DNA of 64,000 nucleotides from an uncultured Clostridia bacterium (GCA_934120315.1 CAKOTX010000002.1:1-64000), one strand, 5' to 3'; positions 24,042-33,615 are shown, numbered from the stretch's first letter. Translations and numbers: made by a program. The notes: generated by a model not told the origin, from the sequence alone.

Positions 24042-27000
24042 ATGAAAAGAAAATTAAAAAAAGCATTTCTTCTAATGTTTTTATTAATAATGATTTCAAT
24101 TCCAATATATGCAAAAGAAATAGATGCTGAAGTTGTTGGAGTGGAAAAGTCTAAGGCATTTGAAGAATGGGAAAATTTAGATGAAAAAGATAGAACAAAT
24201 AGTATAGAACCATCTTATTATAGTGTTGATATAAAAGACAGTATAAAAAGATCTGTGTATAATAGTTTATTGGATACTAATGATACAATAAGCAAAAGTT
24301 ATGACTTAAGAAATGAAATAAATAATATAAAAGTTAAGAATCAGAAAAAGGTAGGAGCATGTTGGGCATTTTCTTTTACATCAATGCTAGAAACAACTTT
24401 GGCACATAAATATAATATTACCCAAAGAGAATATTCACCAATGCACATTGAATATACATGTGCAAGACTTTATAATAGAATTCTTGGAGGTAATGGAACA
24501 AGACTAATGTCACTTGCCTATGCAACAGGAGGATATGGACCAGTCTATGAAAGCGATTTTTCATTTGAAAGTGTATATGATGAAAAAAATAATGATGCAT
24601 CACAATATTATTTAACAGATTTAGATAATGTAAATTTAGAACAAAAAGTTAGAGCAAGAGTTACAGATTCTATTATATTTGCTAATATAAGTAAAAAATA
24701 TGATACTAATGGTGAAGTTACATATAACAATTCACAAGATACTTCTAAGACATATTCAAAAGAAGAAGTTGAAGTAATAAGAAAATTAATAAAAAATCAA
24801 ATAAAAGAAAATGGAGCTGTATCTGCAATTTTTTATTCAGATATTGGAGTTACATCTAATAGAGTATATATAAGTGCTAATAATTATTATAATTCACAAA
24901 CAAAAGCTTTTTATTGTGATAATGGTACAATACAAGCCAATCATGCTGTTACAATAGTTGGGTGGGATGACACATATTCGAAAGAAAATTTTCCGCAAAA
25001 TCATCAACCAATAAATGATGGGGCATATATTGTATTAAATTCTTGGGGAGAAGAATTTGGAGAAAGTGGATATTTTTATGTATCATATGATGATAGTTGT
25101 ATTGAAAGAGAAATATCAGCAATTAAAGAGATAAAAACATATAATAATGAGATGAATGAAAATGTTTATCAATATGATGAACTTGGAGTAAGCTATGGAA
25201 TATCTTTAACTGGGGCTAATGGAAAATATTTAACATCTGTAGAAGCAGCAAATGTTTTTGATAGAAAAGATACTAGTAAAAAAGAGTATTTAACAGAAGT
25301 TGGAATAGGATTAATGTCAACTGAGGGAATAGAAATTTATGTAAATTCACAAGACGGTGATGTTAAAAACGCTAATACATTAGTTGCGACAGCTACAGGA
25401 ACAAATGCCTTAGAAAGTGGATATCATTCTTTAAAATTAGCAAATTCAATTGAACTAACAGGAGAAAAATTTGTAATAAAAGTTAAATATATAAATGAAG
25501 AATTCCCAATTATACCACTAGAAATGAATATGGAAGCAAATGGTATAATTACTAAAACATCAAGTTTTTATAATAGTGCAACTTCAAACAAAGGTGAAAG
25601 TTATATATTACGTAAAGGAACGACATGGACTGATATTACAGATATGTCAATGGGTGGTAAAAAAATAAAAAATACTAATGCATGTATAAAAGGATTTTCA
25701 ATAGTTCAAGATGAAACACCAACAATTAATGTAGAAGAAATAAGAGTGAATAAAACTAATGAAAAAATATTTGTAGGAGAAAGTTTTACATTAACAGCAA
25801 CAGTATTACCAGAGAATGCAACTAACAAAGACATAAAATGGGTAAGCTCAGATGAACAAATTGCAATTGTAGAAAACGGAGTTGTAAAAGGAATAAAAGC
25901 AGGAATAGCTACAATAAAGGCAATATCAAGTGATGAAAATAAAATAGCAGAATGTCAAGTTACAGTAAAAAAACAAGAGGTAAATGTTACAGAAATTAAG
26001 ATAGTACCAGCTTCAGGAAAAATAATAGAAGGAGGAAAATTAAGTTTGTCAGCCAAAATACTTCCTGAAAATACTACAAATAAAAATATAAAATGGAGTA
26101 GTTCTAATATTAATGTTGCAACAGTAAAAGATGGAATTGTAACTGCAATTTCTGCTGGAACTGCAACGATAACAGCAATATCAGAAGATGGAGCTAAATA
26201 TGGAACATCAGAAATAACAGTTGAGAAAAAAGAAGAAAATCCTAAAGTAAGTGTAGATAGTGTAAAATTAACATTACAAAAAACAAAAATAAAAATTGGA
26301 GACAAAACAACACTTCAGGCTGTTGTAGAACCAGAAAATGCAACTAATAAAAAAATAAAATGGATAAGTTCAAATCCAGAGGTAGCAACAGTAAAAGATG
26401 GGATTGTAACTGCAATTTCTGCTGGGACTGCACAGATAAGTGTAACAACAGAAGATGGTAATAAAACTGCAACATGTGAGGTCATAGTCGAAAAAGTAAT
26501 AAATGTATCAGAAATTGAAATTTCTTATAATACTAAAACAATAAATACTGGTGAAAGATTTAATCTAGACGCCAAAATAACTCCGCAAAATGCAACTAAT
26601 AAAAAAATAATATGGACAAGTTCAAATATAAGTGTAGCAACGGTAAAAAATGGCGAAGTTATTGGAGTTTCAAACGGAACGGCTTTAATTACAGCAACAA
26701 CAGAAGATGGAAACAAAACAGCAACATGTTTAGTAACAGTAAAGAATAGTAATGATGTAAGTGTTAAAGGAATAGAATTAGATAAAAAAGAAATATCAAT
26801 GCAAATAAATGATCAGACAAATTTAGTTGCGACAATAAAACCTTATAATGCAACTAATAAAGAAGTGAAATGGGAAAGCTCAGATGAAAACATTGCAGTT
26901 GTATCAAAAGATGGAATTATAACAGCAGTTTCAGAAGGGACAGCAACAATAAAAGTAACTGCAATAGATGGAAAATATACAGAGACATGTAAGGTTACAG

Positions 27001-27221
27001 TAAATCCTAAGACAAATACAGCAGATGATATTTATAAAGAGCAAGAATCAGGTTCAGAATTTATAAAAAATGAATCAGGAGTTTCAAAAGATACTACAGT
27101 TTCAAATAAAAATATTCCATATGCTGGAGAGGCAATTAGAATAATAATTAGCATATTTATTGGAGCAATAATTGTAGGAATAATATTAAAGAGGTGTATA
27201 GACCTAAAAGATATAAAATAG
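24042..27221 (+). CDS. Surface papain-like (C1A) cysteine protease with five BIG2 domains
   Basis: 1059 aa. Signal peptide (about 1-23), then a C1A peptidase domain (about 85-365): Gln/Cys motif KVGACWAFSF with Cys107, His301 in ANHAVTIVGW, Asn333 in VLNSWGEEFGESG. A beta-rich region follows (about 380-560), then five BIG2 immunoglobulin-like repeats of about 82 aa (about 565-985), each with the form LxATVxPxNATNKxIKWxSS…VAxVxxGxVxAxxxGTAxITA. A Ser/Lys-rich linker ends in NIPYAGEA, a membrane helix and a basic tail (RCIDLKDIK), like a wall- or membrane-anchored surface protein. A single gene with promoter and terminator, divergent from agrAC. Catalytic residues are complete; its target is unknown. 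Confidence 0.92.
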   Translation: MKRKLKKAFLLMFLLIMISIPIYAKEIDAEVVGVEKSKAFEEWENLDEKDRTNSIEPSYYSVDIKDSIKRSVYNSLLDTNDTISKSYDLRNEINNIKVKNQKKVGACWAFSFTSMLETTLAHKYNITQREYSPMHIEYTCARLYNRILGGNGTRLMSLAYATGGYGPVYESDFSFESVYDEKNNDASQYYLTDLDNVNLEQKVRARVTDSIIFANISKKYDTNGEVTYNNSQDTSKTYSKEEVEVIRKLIKNQIKENGAVSAIFYSDIGVTSNRVYISANNYYNSQTKAFYCDNGTIQANHAVTIVGWDDTYSKENFPQNHQPINDGAYIVLNSWGEEFGESGYFYVSYDDSCIEREISAIKEIKTYNNEMNENVYQYDELGVSYGISLTGANGKYLTSVEAANVFDRKDTSKKEYLTEVGIGLMSTEGIEIYVNSQDGDVKNANTLVATATGTNALESGYHSLKLANSIELTGEKFVIKVKYINEEFPIIPLEMNMEANGIITKTSSFYNSATSNKGESYILRKGTTWTDITDMSMGGKKIKNTNACIKGFSIVQDETPTINVEEIRVNKTNEKIFVGESFTLTATVLPENATNKDIKWVSSDEQIAIVENGVVKGIKAGIATIKAISSDENKIAECQVTVKKQEVNVTEIKIVPASGKIIEGGKLSLSAKILPENTTNKNIKWSSSNINVATVKDGIVTAISAGTATITAISEDGAKYGTSEITVEKKEENPKVSVDSVKLTLQKTKIKIGDKTTLQAVVEPENATNKKIKWISSNPEVATVKDGIVTAISAGTAQISVTTEDGNKTATCEVIVEKVINVSEIEISYNTKTINTGERFNLDAKITPQNATNKKIIWTSSNISVATVKNGEVIGVSNGTALITATTEDGNKTATCLVTVKNSNDVSVKGIELDKKEISMQINDQTNLVATIKPYNATNKEVKWESSDENIAVVSKDGIITAVSEGTATIKVTAIDGKYTETCKVTVNPKTNTADDIYKEQESGSEFIKNESGVSKDTTVSNKNIPYAGEAIRIIISIFIGAIIVGIILKRCIDLKDIK

Positions 27222-27249
27222 AAGCTTTAAATCAAAGCTTCTATTTTTT
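27219..27249 (+). terminator. Terminator of the papain-BIG2 gene
   Basis: TAGAAGCTTT pairs with AAAGCTTCTA, followed by TTTTTT. Confidence 0.9.
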
Positions 27250-27312
27250 GCATTTATATAAGTAATAATAGTTGGTGTATAAACATAAGATTTAAGAGAA
27301 AAGAGGTAGAGA

Positions 27313-28104
27313 ATGAAAGAAAAGAAAACAACGATTATAATATCAGTAATGATAATTGCAATATTTACTATTAGTATATTAGCAATGAATGAAAGTGTAA
27401 TTACTACAAGTGCAAGAGATAGCAAAACAATTGGCTGGGGAATAAAAAGAGCAAATAATAATTTACAACCAGATGTTGGGCAAGAAAATAGAAAAATGCT
27501 AGAAGAAAATGGTGGAATATGTTTAGGAAAAGATACAGAGAAAATAATATATTTGACTTTTGATGAAGGATATGAGGCTGGTTATACAGAAAAAATTTTA
27601 AATGTATTAAAAGAAAATGAAGTAAAAGCAACTTTCTTTATTACGTCACATTATTTAAATACTGCATCAGAATTAGTTGAAAGAATGATAACAGAAGGAC
27701 ATATTGTGGGAAATCATACATGTTCACATCCAAGTTTGCCAAGCAAGACAAATGATGAAATAGAAAGTGAATTAATGAAATTGCATAAAGCAGTGTTTGA
27801 AAAATTTAATTATGAAATGAAATATATGCGTCCTCCCAAAGGAGAGTTTAATGAGAGGACATTAAAAAAGACACAAGAATTAGGATATAAAACTGTTATG
27901 TGGAGTTTTGCATATTTTGATTGGGATGAGAAAAAACAACCATCAGTTGAAGAAAGCAAAAAAATAATTATTAATAATTTACATTGTGGAGAAATCATGT
28001 TATTACATCCAAATTCAAAAACAAATTCACAAGTTTTAGAAGATGTTATAAAAGAAGCAAAAAAACAAGGGTATGAATTTAAAACATTAGATGAATTTAA
28101 ATAG
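27313..28104 (+). CDS. pdaA: PdaA-type polysaccharide deacetylase (spore cortex)
   Basis: 263 aa. Membrane or signal segment (about 8-27) and NodB domain with the PdaA variant motif TFDEGYE (82-88) in place of TFDDGP, plus HTCSH (His135, His139), RPPKG (173-177) and LLHP near the end. PdaA-type enzymes deacetylate N-acetylmuramic acid, a step to muramic-delta-lactam in the spore cortex. Asp84 of the motif is retained. The gene lies directly before yqfC and yqfD, in keeping with a sporulation role. Confidence 0.88.
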   Translation: MKEKKTTIIISVMIIAIFTISILAMNESVITTSARDSKTIGWGIKRANNNLQPDVGQENRKMLEENGGICLGKDTEKIIYLTFDEGYEAGYTEKILNVLKENEVKATFFITSHYLNTASELVERMITEGHIVGNHTCSHPSLPSKTNDEIESELMKLHKAVFEKFNYEMKYMRPPKGEFNERTLKKTQELGYKTVMWSFAYFDWDEKKQPSVEESKKIIINNLHCGEIMLLHPNSKTNSQVLEDVIKEAKKQGYEFKTLDEFK

Positions 28105-28116
28105 TGGGAGGAAAAG

Positions 28117-28380
28117 ATGAGAAAAAGAATAGATAAAATATTAGAAATGCCAGCAGAAGTATGTACAAATGCTCCAAAGCTTACAATTATTGGCTTTGAT
28201 GAAGTAATACTTGAAAATTATAAAGGAATATTGGAATATGAAGAATTTTTTGCAAGTATAAGCACATATGCAGGAGTGGTAAACATAAACGGATTTAATT
28301 TGAATCTCGAGAAAATGACAAATGATGATATAAAAATTACAGGAAAAATCGAAAATATAGAATTAGAAAGGACACAATAA
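28117..28380 (+). CDS. yqfC: Sporulation protein YqfC
   Basis: 87 aa, YabP/YqfC family. The conserved core is PKLTIIGFDEVILENYKGILEYEE followed by ITTYAG-like (ISTYAGVVNINGFNLNLEKM) and ITGKIENIEL. YqfC belongs to the SigE regulon in Bacillus and is needed for efficient sporulation; the mechanism is not known. GGGAGG precedes the start. It is followed without a gap by yqfD (TAA then ATG), the standard pairing. Confidence 0.93.
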   Translation: MRKRIDKILEMPAEVCTNAPKLTIIGFDEVILENYKGILEYEEFFASISTYAGVVNINGFNLNLEKMTNDDIKITGKIENIELERTQ

Positions 28381-29523
28381 ATGTTCATTAAAGTTATAAT
28401 GAAATATCTGCTAGGTTATATTAGAATAACAGTAGAAGGTTATTACATAGAGCGATTTATAAATATCTGTACTGCTAATAAAATATTGATATGGAATTTA
28501 AAAAGAGAAAAAGGAGTTAAATTACATTTAAATATAGGGATAGAAGACTTTTACAGAGCAGTACCAGTAGCAAAAAAATTAAAATGCAGAATAAAAATAG
28601 AGAAAAAGAGGGGAATACCATTTATTGTAAACAAGTATCGAAAGAGAAAAGCTTTTATAGTTTCTTTAATAATAATAGCGATTTTGTTATATGCAAGTTC
28701 ACTTTTTGTTTGGAACATAGAAATTCAGGTGGAAGATAATTTAAAATTAGATAAAATAGAGGAGGATGTACAAGAAGCAGGATTAGAAACAGGAATGAAA
28801 AAAGACAAAATAAATGTAGAAGAAATAGTAAATAAAATACGTTTAAAAAGAGATGATATTTCATGGATAGGAATTAGTCTAAAAGGAACAAATGCAATAG
28901 TAAAAGTAGTAAAAGCAAAAGAGGCCCCAGAAATAATAGACGAAAAAGAGGCAACTAATATTGTAGCAAAAAAAGCTGGAACAATAACAGAAATAATAGC
29001 ACAAAATGGAATGTCACAAGTTAAAAATGGAGATGAAGTACAAGAAGGTCAAATATTAATTCAAGGAATAATGGAAGGAAAATATACAGGACAAAGATAT
29101 GTGCATAGTTTGGGTGAGATAAAAGCTATAGTTAAATATACTAAAACGGAAAAAATGCAATTAAAAGAAGAACAAAATGTAAAAACAGGCAATAAAGAAA
29201 CGAAATATGGTATAAAATTTAATAATTTTCAAATAAATTTTTACAAAACTCTTTCCAAATTTAAAATTTATGATACAATAGTAGAAGAAAAAAAGTTTAG
29301 GATATTTTCAAACTTATATTTACCAATTTCCGTAAAGAAAATTACGAATGAAGAATTGGAAAAAAATTCAAAAAAATACACAATCGAAGAAGCAACTGCA
29401 ATCTTAACCCAAAAGTTAGAAGAACAACTTGAATCTGAAGTAAATAATAAGCAAGATATACTTCGGAAGAAATGCAGATGTAACAAAGGGAGAAGATTTC
29501 ATAGAAGTAAGTGTAACATATGA
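28381..29523 (+). CDS. yqfD: Sporulation protein YqfD, frameshifted near the C-terminus
   Basis: 380 aa as written. N-terminal region (LLGYIRITVEGYYIERFINIC), one membrane helix (about 98-117) and the extracytoplasmic part with KAGTITEIIAQNG…VKNGDEVQEGQILIQG are typical of YqfD. After about residue 360 the frame turns into unrelated Arg/Cys-rich sequence and stops at 29523. In the +1 frame (29462-29575) the family C-terminus continues: RNADVTKGEDFIEVSVTYEVIENIG…, ending TAA at 29573-29575. One extra base between about 29444 and 29466 explains this. It may be a real mutation or a sequence error. Confidence 0.88.
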   Translation: MFIKVIMKYLLGYIRITVEGYYIERFINICTANKILIWNLKREKGVKLHLNIGIEDFYRAVPVAKKLKCRIKIEKKRGIPFIVNKYRKRKAFIVSLIIIAILLYASSLFVWNIEIQVEDNLKLDKIEEDVQEAGLETGMKKDKINVEEIVNKIRLKRDDISWIGISLKGTNAIVKVVKAKEAPEIIDEKEATNIVAKKAGTITEIIAQNGMSQVKNGDEVQEGQILIQGIMEGKYTGQRYVHSLGEIKAIVKYTKTEKMQLKEEQNVKTGNKETKYGIKFNNFQINFYKTLSKFKIYDTIVEEKKFRIFSNLYLPISVKKITNEELEKNSKKYTIEEATAILTQKLEEQLESEVNNKQDILRKKCRCNKGRRFHRSKCNI

Positions 29524-29626
29524 AGTGATTGAAAATATAGGAATGCAGGAAAAAATAATAGACAAAATTAACTAACGTAAGAAACAAAAGAACCTGCCTA
29601 CCAATAACTTGGAAAGGGAGAGAAAT

Positions 29627-30847
29627 ATGGAAGAGAGAAGTTTAAGAGTAGTAGGAACAGATAAAACATTTATTAATAAATTAACAAATACATTGACAAA
29701 ATTGCTAATACCAACACAAATAGGAATAAATGGAATGCGTATTAGCATGAAAAGAAATGCATTATTAAAGGCATATGAAGCTCAAGTTGAAGAGACTGAT
29801 GCAAGCAAAAAAGATATTGTTGAAAAAAAATATGAAGAAGCATATACTGCGTATTTGGAAGCATTAGATAAATATGTTTTAGATACAATATATAAAAAGG
29901 TTAAAAATGAAACTGCCACAAAACTAGAAAGTATGGCATTATCTCAATATTATGGAATAGTTCAACTAAAACAAAGTGAATATAATGAATATAAGTATAG
30001 AAAACAAAAATATTTATTAGAGTTAGATAGAGAAACAGTAATAAATTCTAATAAACAAAAAGTAATAGACAGATATCAAGAATTTTATATATCAAAACAA
30101 GATTCATTATATAAAGGAATCTTAAAAAACTATTCTGTAAAATTAGCTGATAACACAAATGTATATGATTCATCAAAAGAATGGATTTATATAAAAATAT
30201 TTGATACTTTAGAAGATTATATTAAAAATATATTACCACTAAAGATTAAAGATCCGAAATTAGAAAAAGTTGTCAAAGAATATGAAAAATATGAAAAATT
30301 CTCTGTAGGAAAATTAGATGCAAGAGATAATATCGAAAAAAATATGATATTATTAGGAATAAGCAGAAATTTATTTACACATAGCTTGCCATTAGTAGTA
30401 GCAGAACAATGTTACATGAAGCTATTAAAAGATGCAAGATGTTTAGTGCAAGATACAAAAATTGCTGCTAAAAGAGAAAAAGCATATACAATGTTATTAA
30501 ATTTGATAGAAGACTTTAACATAAGACTATTAGCAACAAAAGTATATTGGGATAATCCTAAAGATAGAGAACAATTCAAGAGATTTCATGATAAATATAA
30601 AGATATTGAAAAATTAAAAGAAATTGATTTTATTGAATATGTAAAACAAAAAGAGATTTTATTCATAAAAGAAGATATGAGTAAAATAAAAAATGAGAAA
30701 ACAGATTATACAAGATTGATAAAATATTACAAGAGAAGATTAGTTGATTATGGAGTTATGAAAGAAATTAGAGATTATAAAACTCAAAACGGAAAATACA
30801 AAAGAGATAAAGTAAGTTCTAGAATAAATGAAACAATAAGTGCATAG
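29627..30847 (+). CDS. Hypothetical helical protein, 406 aa, between yqfD and ybeY
   Basis: ATG 29627 has GGGAGAG; an in-frame ATG at 29609 lacks one. The protein begins MEERSLRVVGTDKTFINKL, then is almost wholly alpha-helical and charged (Lys, Glu, Tyr, Asp), with no signal peptide and no membrane helix. No family is recognised. In most Firmicutes phoH sits between yqfD and ybeY; here no Walker motif is present, so this is not PhoH. The stop is followed by ybeY with 9 nt spacing, so the gene is part of the operon. It may be a lineage-specific protein. Confidence 0.8.
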   Translation: MEERSLRVVGTDKTFINKLTNTLTKLLIPTQIGINGMRISMKRNALLKAYEAQVEETDASKKDIVEKKYEEAYTAYLEALDKYVLDTIYKKVKNETATKLESMALSQYYGIVQLKQSEYNEYKYRKQKYLLELDRETVINSNKQKVIDRYQEFYISKQDSLYKGILKNYSVKLADNTNVYDSSKEWIYIKIFDTLEDYIKNILPLKIKDPKLEKVVKEYEKYEKFSVGKLDARDNIEKNMILLGISRNLFTHSLPLVVAEQCYMKLLKDARCLVQDTKIAAKREKAYTMLLNLIEDFNIRLLATKVYWDNPKDREQFKRFHDKYKDIEKLKEIDFIEYVKQKEILFIKEDMSKIKNEKTDYTRLIKYYKRRLVDYGVMKEIRDYKTQNGKYKRDKVSSRINETISA

Positions 30848-30856
30848 GTGGTAAAA

Positions 30857-31345
30857 ATGTATCAATTAGAATATTTAGATTTAGAAGAAAATAATAAATA
30901 TGAAGAAATTATAAAAAAAGTTATAGCTCAATGTTTTAAAGAAGAAAAACTAGAAAATTCAAAACTTTATATAAGTATTACTTTAACAACACCAGAGCAT
31001 ATTCATGAAATAAATAAACAATATAGGAATGTAGATAGAGCAACTGATGTTCTATCATTTCCTATGTTTGAAAAAGATGAATTAGATGAAAAAATAGAAA
31101 CACAAAATTTTGAACATGAAGATGTTCTTGGAGATATTGTAATTTCTATTGAAAAAGTAGAAGAACAAGCAAAAGAATATGGACATAGTTTTGAAAGAGA
31201 ATTTGCATATATGCTTGTACATGGTTTTTATCATTTAATGGGATATGACCATATAAAAGAAGAGGATAAAGTGAAGATGAGACCAAAAGAGGAAACAGTC
31301 CTAAATAAATTAGGAATAAGAAGGGAAGAAATGAATGAAGAATAA
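30857..31345 (+). CDS. ybeY: Endoribonuclease YbeY
   Basis: 162 aa. Zinc motif HGFYHLMGYDH and the segment YRNVDRATDVLSFP are diagnostic. YbeY acts in 16S rRNA 3'-end maturation and ribosome quality control. ATG 30857 follows AGGTGG; an in-frame GTG at 30848 overlaps that site. The end overlaps the DUF3048 gene by 11 nt, indicating translational coupling. Confidence 0.95.
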   Translation: MYQLEYLDLEENNKYEEIIKKVIAQCFKEEKLENSKLYISITLTTPEHIHEINKQYRNVDRATDVLSFPMFEKDELDEKIETQNFEHEDVLGDIVISIEKVEEQAKEYGHSFEREFAYMLVHGFYHLMGYDHIKEEDKVKMRPKEETVLNKLGIRREEMNEE

Positions 31346-32399
31346 AAAAACATTTATTTTGTTAGCAATCTTAGCTATTTTAGTAATAGTTGCAGGAGGT
31401 CTTGTTATTTATAAGATTCTTACAAGAGAAAAAGTTGCTAATTCAGAGCCTGTATCTAATACTAATGTAGCAGAAGATAAAGGACCATTAGTAGTTCAAG
31501 AAAAAAAGGTACAAATATTTAGTGGAACAGATAGACCAATTGCGGTAATGATAGACAACCATTCAGGAGCATGGCCACAAGCTAATTTAAACAAAGCATA
31601 TATGGTATATGAAATAATTGTAGAAGGTGGAGAAACTAGGCTAATGGCACTTTTTAAAGGACAAGACTTAGATAAAATTGGACCAATTAGAAGTTCGAGA
31701 CACTATTTTCTAGACTATGCTCTAGAAAATGATGCAATATATGTACATCATGGATGGAGTCCACAAGCTCAAAGTGATATTTCAACATTAGGAGTAAATA
31801 ATATTAATGGTATTCAAGAAAGTTCAAAAGATTTCTGGAGAGTAAAAGATAAATCAGCACCACATAACTTATTTACAACTACAGAAAGTATTTTGAAAAT
31901 TGCCGAAAGAAAAGGTTATAAAACAGAATCAAACAAAAAAAGTGTATTGAATTATGTGGCAACAGAATTTGATTTGACTGAAAAATATAAAGAAGAAAGC
32001 ATAGAAGCTACAAGTGTGACAATACCACATTCAACACTTCAAACAGTAAAATATGAATATAATGCAGAAACAAAGAAATATATAAGATATGCAAGAAATA
32101 AATTACAATCAGATTATGAAACAGGAGAACCTGTAACCACAAAAAATATAATTATAACTATGTGTGATAATTATACATTAGATGATAGTGAAAATAAAGG
32201 TAGACAGGGACTTAAAAATATAGGGACATTTGATGGATATTATATTACAGATGGAAAAGCAATTCAAATAAAATGTATTAAAACAGCAAGAGATGAACAA
32301 ACTGTATATAAAGATTTGAATGGCAAAGAAATAGAAATAAATGATGGAAATACATTTGTAAATATTTGTCCAACAGATGCTAAATTAGTGATTGAATAA
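31335..32399 (+). CDS. DUF3048 (YerB-like) exported protein
   Basis: 354 aa. N-terminal membrane helix (about 8-27) without a lipobox Cys, so an anchored protein rather than a lipoprotein. The DUF3048 core follows: RPIAVMIDNHSGAWPQANLNKAYMVYEIIVEGGETRLMALF, GPIRSSRHYFLDYALENDAIYVHHGWSPQA and the C-terminal half with KLQSDYETGEP. The family is widespread in Firmicutes envelopes; its activity is not known. Overlaps ybeY, so it is in the same operon. Confidence 0.9.
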   Translation: MKNKKTFILLAILAILVIVAGGLVIYKILTREKVANSEPVSNTNVAEDKGPLVVQEKKVQIFSGTDRPIAVMIDNHSGAWPQANLNKAYMVYEIIVEGGETRLMALFKGQDLDKIGPIRSSRHYFLDYALENDAIYVHHGWSPQAQSDISTLGVNNINGIQESSKDFWRVKDKSAPHNLFTTTESILKIAERKGYKTESNKKSVLNYVATEFDLTEKYKEESIEATSVTIPHSTLQTVKYEYNAETKKYIRYARNKLQSDYETGEPVTTKNIIITMCDNYTLDDSENKGRQGLKNIGTFDGYYITDGKAIQIKCIKTARDEQTVYKDLNGKEIEINDGNTFVNICPTDAKLVIE

Positions 32400-32430
32400 T
32401 ATACATAATTTATTAAGGGAGGAATTTATT

Positions 32431-33390
32431 ATGAAATCAAAAAGAAAAGTAGTTTTAGTAGGAGCAGGATTTGTAGGAATGAGTATGGCTTACTCATTGT
32501 TAAATCAAGGAGGAGTAGAAGAATTAGTATTAATAGATGTTAATAAAGATAAAACTATTGGAGAAGAAATGGATTTATCTGATGGTTTACCATATGCACC
32601 ACATAAAATGAAAATAAAAGCAGGAGATTACAGTGAATGTAAAGATGCTAATATTGTAGTAATTACAGCAGGACTAGCACAAAAGCCAGGACAAACAAGA
32701 TTAGAATTAGCAGTAGTAAATGCAAAAATTATGAAAGAAATAACACAAAATGTAATGGCAAATGGATTTAGTGGAGTATTTATTGTTGCAAGTAATCCTG
32801 TTGATTTAATGTCATATGTTGTTGCAGAAGTTTCTGGAATGCCAAAATCTAGAGTAATTGGTTCAGGAACAGTATTAGACACTGCAAGATTAAGATATTT
32901 AATTGCAGAATATCTTCAAGTATCAAGTAAAAATGTACATGCTTATATTTTAGGAGAACATGGGGATTCTTCATTGGTTCCATGGGATCATTGTTATGTT
33001 GGATGCAAAAAAATGATAGACATTATGAAAGATAATAATTATCCAATGGATGATTTAAAGAAAATACATGATGGAGTTTGGCAAGCTGCTTATAAAATAA
33101 TAGAAAAGAAAAAGGCCACATATTATGGAATTGGTATGGCATTAAATAGATTAGTACATGCAGTACTAAATGATGAAAATGCAATTCTAACAGTATCAAC
33201 ATATCAAAATAATGAATATGAACAAGAAGGAATGTATATTGGAGTTCCAGCAATAATTAATAAAGATGGTGTAAAAGAAATTTTACAATTAAAGTTAAAT
33301 GATGAAGATCAAGCTAAATTCAATCATAGTTGTGAAATTATGAAAGAAAATATAGAAAAAGAAATTAGACCAATAATAAATGAAAATTAG
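32431..33390 (+). CDS. ldh: L-lactate dehydrogenase
   Basis: 319 aa. ATG 32431 follows GGGAGG. NAD-binding motif VLVGAGFVGMSMAYSLL, DVNKDK, substrate loop with KPGQTRLEL (Arg), SNPVDLMSY, GSGTVLDTARLR and the active-site His in GEHGDSS. It reduces pyruvate to L-lactate and regenerates NAD+ in fermentation. The GAGFVG…TRLEL pattern fits lactate rather than malate dehydrogenase. It may be read from the yerB operon or from an unseen promoter in the 31-nt gap. Confidence 0.95.
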   Translation: MKSKRKVVLVGAGFVGMSMAYSLLNQGGVEELVLIDVNKDKTIGEEMDLSDGLPYAPHKMKIKAGDYSECKDANIVVITAGLAQKPGQTRLELAVVNAKIMKEITQNVMANGFSGVFIVASNPVDLMSYVVAEVSGMPKSRVIGSGTVLDTARLRYLIAEYLQVSSKNVHAYILGEHGDSSLVPWDHCYVGCKKMIDIMKDNNYPMDDLKKIHDGVWQAAYKIIEKKKATYYGIGMALNRLVHAVLNDENAILTVSTYQNNEYEQEGMYIGVPAIINKDGVKEILQLKLNDEDQAKFNHSCEIMKENIEKEIRPIINEN

Positions 33391-33408
33391 TAAAAATATA
33401 GAATTTCT

Positions 33409-33437
33409 GTTAACAAATTTTTATATTACAATTAAAT
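33409..33437 (+). promoter_or_regulatory. Possible promoter before the (AC)n leader
   Basis: TTAACA, 17-nt spacer, TAAATT. Both boxes are imperfect. Confidence 0.4.
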
Positions 33438-33477
33438 TGATAAAATAATAAAAAATAAAACAAAGGAGATATAAAAT

Positions 33478-33615
33478 ATGAAAAGACTTGTAATCGTTGG
33501 GGCTGTACACACACACACACACACCGACACTCTAGAAAATAAAAATGTCAGAAATGACAAGTCTTTTTGCATACCTAAAAATAGAGGAAGCTTAAAAGAA
33601 AAATGTGAAAAATAA
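33478..33615 (+). CDS. Possible 45-aa leader peptide with His-Thr repeats
   Basis: ATG 33478 follows AAAGGAGAT. It encodes MKRLVIVGAV, then HTHTHTDT from an (AC)9 tract, then a basic Lys/Asn-rich end. The peptide overlaps an inverted repeat (AAAAGACTTGT at 33481-33491 with ACAAGTCTTTT at 33574 onwards region) and ends inside the next hairpin. It may be a regulatory leader peptide, or the whole stretch may be a structured RNA. Slippage in the repeat would change its frame. It resembles no known protein. Confidence 0.35.
   Translation: MKRLVIVGAVHTHTHTDTLENKNVRNDKSFCIPKNRGSLKEKCEK
33507..33524 (+). repeat. (AC)9 dinucleotide repeat
   Basis: Nine uninterrupted AC units, unusual in this AT-rich sequence. 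Confidence 0.95.

Noticed and set aside
33507..33524. (AC)9 as adaptor or assembly artefact
   Set aside because: The flanks form a coherent frame and matching inverted repeat arms, so a natural origin is likelier; read data would settle it.
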